Of a stretch of DNA of 64,000 nucleotides, positions 62,419 through 64,000 are shown piece after piece; position 1 is the first letter of the stretch, and each line of letters begins with the position of its first letter. Source of the stretch: Actinoplanes siamensis (lineage in GTDB: Bacteria > Actinomycetota > Actinomycetes > Mycobacteriales > Micromonosporaceae). Location: the NCBI RefSeq assembly GCF_016862395.1, contig NZ_BOMW01000033.1, positions 83,547-147,546 of the forward strand. The letters run 5' to 3'. The notes under the pieces were generated by a model. The model saw nothing but the letters and a program-made list of their open reading frames with translations, did no database searches and was not told where the DNA came from. The translations under genes and the position numbers were made by a program.

Positions 62419-63354
62419 ATGGTCTTCGACGCCCGCTCCACCGGCGGCAGCCCCTCGCGGCGTGACACCACCCGACCCGCGGACGGCCGGCCACCCCGGT
62501 CGGGCGTGCCCGGCAGTGACCCCGACCGCCCGGTCGAGATCACGCCCGAGGTGGTCGAGGCGGAGTTCGAGGAAGCGAGTGCGGAGGCGGCCGTGACATT
62601 GCGTTTGGACGGGAGGGTGGCGCTGGTCACCGGCGCGGGCAGCCCTGACGGCATCGGTTACGCGACCGCCCGCCGTCTGCGTGACCTGGGGGCGCGCGTG
62701 GCGATCGTGTCCACCACGCGGCGCATCCACGAGCGGGCGTCCGAGCTGGGCGTCACCGGGTTCGTCGCGGACCTGACCGACGAGTCGGAGGTGGGCGCGC
62801 TCGCCGACGCCATCACCGACCAGCTCGGCGACGTCGAGGTGCTGGTGAACAACGCCGGCCTGGCGAGCCGGGCGAGCCCCGAGGTGCTCCGGCCGGTCGC
62901 CCAGCTCACGCTGGACGAGTGGAAGGCCGAGATCGACCGGAACTTGAGCACGGCGTTCCTGTGCAGCCGGGCGTTCGTCGGTGGCATGTCGGAGCGGGGC
63001 TGGGGCCGGATCGTGAACCTGGCGGCGACGGCCGGCCCGGTGAACGCGTTGCCGACCGAGGCGGCGTACGCGGCGGCGAAGGCCGGAGTGGTGGGTCTGA
63101 CCCGGGCGCTGGCGATGGAGCTGGTGGCCGACGGGGTGAACGTGAACTGCGTGGCGCCGGGGACGATCTACACGGCGGCGTCGACGGTCACCGAGATCAA
63201 GCAGGGTCTCGGGACGCCGATCGGGCGCCCCGGCACGCCGGACGAGGTGGCGGCGGCGGTGGCGTTCCTGTGCTCGCCGGCGGCGTCCTACATCACCGGG
63301 CAGATGCTGGTCGTGGACGGCGGCAACAGCGTGCGGGAGGCGCAGTTCCGCTGA
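62419..63354 (+). CDS. SDR family oxidoreductase (FabG-like) with altered catalytic Ser
   Basis: 312 residues from ATG 62419, or 253 from GTG 62593. The SDR domain starts at LRLDGRVALVTGAGSPDGIG; NNAGL, YAAAKAGVVGLTRALAMEL and PAASYITGQMLVVDGGNS follow. The site normally Ser (VNISS-type) reads VNLAATAG. GTG 62593 has the best ribosome site (CGGAGG, 6 bases), but codons from 62419 already have strong G/C third positions, so an acidic N-terminal extension may be real. Substrate unknown. The stop lies in a repeat unit. Confidence 0.78.
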   Translation: MVFDARSTGGSPSRRDTTRPADGRPPRSGVPGSDPDRPVEITPEVVEAEFEEASAEAAVTLRLDGRVALVTGAGSPDGIGYATARRLRDLGARVAIVSTTRRIHERASELGVTGFVADLTDESEVGALADAITDQLGDVEVLVNNAGLASRASPEVLRPVAQLTLDEWKAEIDRNLSTAFLCSRAFVGGMSERGWGRIVNLAATAGPVNALPTEAAYAAAKAGVVGLTRALAMELVADGVNVNCVAPGTIYTAASTVTEIKQGLGTPIGRPGTPDEVAAAVAFLCSPAASYITGQMLVVDGGNSVREAQFR

Positions 63355-63424
63355 GCACGGCCCTGATCGTGTACCGCTGGGCACGGCCGTGATCGTGCAC
63401 CGCTGGTCACGGCCGTGATCGGTT
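63348..63424 (+). repeat. Three 26-bp units over the SDR stop codon
   Basis: Units at 63348-63373, 63374-63399 and 63400-63424 follow ccgctgggcacggccgtgat with small changes. The first contains the last codons and stop of the SDR gene; cacggccgtg is a palindrome. Confidence 0.85.
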
Positions 63425-63426
63425 GG

Positions 63427-63834
63427 TCAGGGGCGCTTGGTCAGGCTGTTGACGGCGCGCTCGACGGCGAGGCAGCGGTCCTCGACGTAGTCGATGCCGG
63501 CCTCTTCGGCGATCCGCCGCGCCTCCGCGGAGAAGATGCCGCTCTGCAGCCACACCGCGGGCGCCCCGATCGCCACCGCCTGGCGGACCACCTCGGCCGC
63601 GTCCCGGGACGGGCGGAAGACGTTCACCAGGTCGACGGGTTCCTCCAGGTCGGCGAGTGTGGGCACGGTCCGGACCCCGAACACCTCGTCGACGAACGGG
63701 TTGACCGGGATGATCCGCCACCCGTGGCGCATGATCTGCAACGGCACGGTGTGTGCGGGTTTGAACGAATCCCGGGAGGCGCCCACCACGGCGATGACGT
63801 TCGCTTCCGTCAGGATCTGCCGAGCACTACGCAT
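63427..63834 (-). CDS. CoA-binding domain protein
   Basis: 135 residues, a stand-alone Rossmann CoA-binding domain (YccU type): NVIAVVGASRDSFKPAHTVP, RIIPVNPFVDEVFG, DLVNVFRPSRDAAEVVRQAV and VWLQSGIFSAEARRIAEEAG. Exact role unknown. ATG 63834 follows TAAAGT by 6 bases (leaderless). Confidence 0.88.
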   Translation of the reverse strand: MRSARQILTEANVIAVVGASRDSFKPAHTVPLQIMRHGWRIIPVNPFVDEVFGVRTVPTLADLEEPVDLVNVFRPSRDAAEVVRQAVAIGAPAVWLQSGIFSAEARRIAEEAGIDYVEDRCLAVERAVNSLTKRP

Positions 63835-64000
63835 ACCCAGACTTTATCCACGGGTTCCGCCCGGCAGCCCGTCGCTGACTTCCAGCTCACGTCGATCGCC
63901 CGTGCGGCGAGAGGCGCCGCATGCCGGGCGGCGGCGCAGGGGCGTGTGGGGCCGCCACAGGCCAGTCGGGGGCGTGCGGAGGTGTGTGGCGGGGCAGGCC

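Noticed and set aside
63835..64000. Another gene at the window end
   Set aside because: Only a GC-rich stretch with no start, ribosome site or motif.

Overview
The window is a 64 kb piece of a high-GC actinobacterial chromosome. A motile, mycothiol-producing organism of the Micromonosporaceae (Actinoplanes-like) fits best. The grounds are flagellar hook-filament genes with fliW-csrA, mshA, a BldN-type developmental sigma factor, a rex-hemA-hemC-hemD operon, and third codon positions that are almost all G or C. I see no phage, insertion sequence, CRISPR array, rRNA or tRNA. This is core chromosome with local decay and small repeats.

Layout. 1-2.1 kb: end of a flagellar operon (flgK, flgL, fliW) and csrA. 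2.2-9.4 kb: PHP protein, SRPBCC protein, PAS histidine kinase, secreted subtilase, response regulator, methyltransferase and SDR. 9.5-24.2 kb: a block whose order recalls the Mycobacterium tuberculosis Rv0486-Rv0502 region (comparison from memory): mshA, YbjN protein, gpm, senX3-regX3 with phoU, a cysteine-rich protein, a sugar-isomerase-like protein, a small HTH protein, the 33-residue ribosomal protein bS22, an epimerase and an acyltransferase. An MFS transporter and a truncated paralogue, a CGNR zinc-finger protein and proline dehydrogenase are inserted. 24.3-26.6 kb: BldN-like ECF sigma factor and a putative membrane anti-sigma factor. 26.9-35.4 kb: acyl-CoA ligase, glutaredoxin, HAD phosphatase, then rex-hemA-(30-codon ORF)-hemC-hemD and hemB, covering glutamyl-tRNA to uroporphyrinogen III under a redox repressor. 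35.4-43 kb: double GNAT protein, lytic-transglycosylase-like membrane protein, FmdB zinc ribbon, nucleotide-cyclase/ATPase and potassium channel. 43-46 kb: korAB. 46-50.7 kb: orphan nuoA, DivIVA-domain protein, SRPBCC protein, tag, enoyl-CoA hydratase, paaX and a DUF3117 protein. 50.7-58.9 kb: pepA, O-methyltransferase, htrA, tatB, mrp, DUF1003, MgtE-N/CBS and PhzF; the part from the methyltransferase to the MgtE-N/CBS gene recalls Rv1220c-Rv1232c. 59-64 kb: hypothetical protein, HAD, EamA transporter, lipoprotein, SDR and a CoA-binding protein.

Several signals are not explained by gene calls alone: a perfect 15-bp inverted repeat around the start of the orphan kinase; a coupled 30-codon ORF between hemA and hemC; Thr in place of the expected catalytic Glu in the transglycosylase-like protein; an orphan NuoA with two altered conserved positions; tandem repeats that begin by copying the stop-codon end of a neighbouring gene at four loci; and a TAnnnT box 6-8 bases before the start codon of fourteen genes, which points to leaderless transcription.
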